From contig JBDXHU010000012.1 of the NCBI GenBank assembly GCA_039989475.1, positions 186,001-250,000 on the forward strand: 64,000 nt of DNA, read 5' to 3'. The position numbers and the translations under genes were made by a program. How positions within the stretch are numbered: the first letter of the stretch is position 1; each line of letters opens with the position of its first letter. The notes under the pieces were generated by a model. The model searched no databases and was not told the origin of the DNA. It worked only from the letters and a program-made list of their open reading frames with translations. Below are positions 63,301 to 64,000 of the stretch, one piece after another. The DNA is from JBDXHU01 sp039989475 (GTDB taxonomy: Bacteria > Pseudomonadota > Gammaproteobacteria > Pseudomonadales > Halieaceae).

Positions 63301-64000
63301 GGCTCTGCTCCTGTCCGCTACGCGGCGCCAGTGCGGCCAGGCGCTGTTCCGCCTCGACCACAATCTGTTTGATCAATTCTTCACAACTCAACAACTCGTC
63401 AATAACCCCGGCCACCTGGCCACTGGGTAACACGCCCTGGCCCGGCTCGCCGTCGACCATGGCTTTCATAATGATCATCGGCGCATTGGCCGACATGATG
63501 GCCTGGGCAAGGCTGAGCCCGTCATCCCGGTGCATGGCTATCGCCGAGCGCAGCAGGCCCGTCAAACTGGCACCGGTGTGCTGACGGAAGGCCAGTCCAT
63601 TGCGCAGGGCCAGCCAAAGTTTCTTCAGTGCCCCGGCGCGTTCCAGTTCGGTCAACACCTCGTTCATGATCATGCGCTGTGGCAAACCATCCATGGCGGT
63701 GGAACGAATGATGACCGCCGGGTCTTTGCACTCCAGGTAGCGCTCCAGGGTTGAGCGCGGCACCGGGCAGTCACTGGTGAGCAAAAAGCGGGTACCCATG
63801 GCAATACCGTCAGCGCCCCAGGCCAGCGCAGCCACCAGGCCGCGACCGTCCTTGAAACCGCCGGCAGCAACCACCGGCACTTGATCACTCACGGCATCAA
63901 TCACCTGGGGTATCAACAGGGTGCTGGGAATAGCGCCGGTGTGACCGCCGCCCTCACCACCCTGTACAGTAACCACATCGGCTCCCAGTTCCACCGCTTT
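63293..64000 (-). CDS. ipdC: Nitronate monooxygenase-family flavoprotein, IpdC-like (partial, N-terminus beyond right edge)
   Basis: C-terminal 235 residues of a flavin-dependent TIM-barrel enzyme. FMN-binding elements visible are VTVQGGEGGGHTGAIP, PVVAAGGFKDGRGLVAALAW and GADGIAMGTRFLLTSD. The following VPRSTLERYLECKDPAVIIR, GLPQRMIMNEVL and EPGQGVLPSGQVAGVIDELL match IpdC (Rv3553), a reductase of steroid ring C/D catabolism. The frame is open to base 64000, so the start lies outside the window. Confidence 0.8.
   Translation of the reverse strand, partial: KAVELGADVVTVQGGEGGGHTGAIPSTLLIPQVIDAVSDQVPVVAAGGFKDGRGLVAALAWGADGIAMGTRFLLTSDCPVPRSTLERYLECKDPAVIIRSTAMDGLPQRMIMNEVLTELERAGALKKLWLALRNGLAFRQHTGASLTGLLRSAIAMHRDDGLSLAQAIMSANAPMIIMKAMVDGEPGQGVLPSGQVAGVIDELLSCEELIKQIVVEAEQRLAALAPRSGQEQSHV

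Noticed and set aside
62377..63372. 331-codon plus-strand frame crossing the MITE-like element
   Set aside because: Opposite the EchA20-like gene and starting inside an inverted repeat; not a credible protein.

Overview
The window reads as chromosomal DNA of a GC-rich gammaproteobacterium. The block murJ-ribF-ileS-lspA-fkpB-ispH followed by type IV minor pilin genes is the arrangement known from Pseudomonas. A steroid ring C/D degradation cluster and small palindromic intergenic repeats fit a marine Cellvibrionales-type organism (for example Halieaceae or Spongiibacteraceae); that placement is inference. No rRNA, tRNA, CRISPR array, prophage or insertion sequence with a transposase was seen.

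Layout. 1-6935 (minus): type IV pilus minor pilin operon fimT/U-pilV-pilW-pilX-pilY1, with pilY1 cut by the left edge. 7117-14415 (minus): overlapping housekeeping genes ispH, fkpB, lspA, ileS, ribF, murJ. 14412-21179 (minus): thpR, a NUDIX hydrolase, pyrB, sbcB, class I fumarase, a coiled-coil membrane protein and a PuuD-like membrane protein. 21341-23521: groES-groEL under a sigma70-type promoter abutting a perfect CIRCE operator. 23529-25731: fxsA, an alkyltransferase-like (ATL) gene and an AmpG-type transporter.

25709-41205 is a surface-glycan locus with genes on both strands. It holds five GT4-type glycosyltransferase genes (two form a clear paralogous pair), one of them a two-domain GT; a Wzm/Wzt ABC exporter; three PAPS-type sulfotransferases (one with a 35-residue-periodic coiled coil); a hexapeptide acyltransferase; and a cassette of a TMTC-like GT-C protein with TPRs, a polyprenol-phosphate GT2 and a DUF2304 protein. 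Beside it, 41291-42757 encodes an acidic Ala/Thr/Ser/Gly-rich exported protein with its own promoter, a roughly 280-nt structured leader and a strong terminator. It could be a surface protein that is glycosylated by the neighbours, or secreted by the next system.

43129-53160 (minus) is a complete type II secretion operon in the Xanthomonas Xps order E-F-G-H-I-J-K-L-M-N-D. Two tandem Cys-rich YkgJ-like genes diverge from it. 54582-64000 (minus) is a catabolic operon whose proteins resemble, one by one, the mycobacterial KstR2-regulon set for the last two steroid rings: IpdC, EchA20, FadE31, FadE32, FadA6, an SDR, another acyl-CoA dehydrogenase, FadE30 and IpdF. Its gaps carry palindromic repeat elements of about 110-140 bp.
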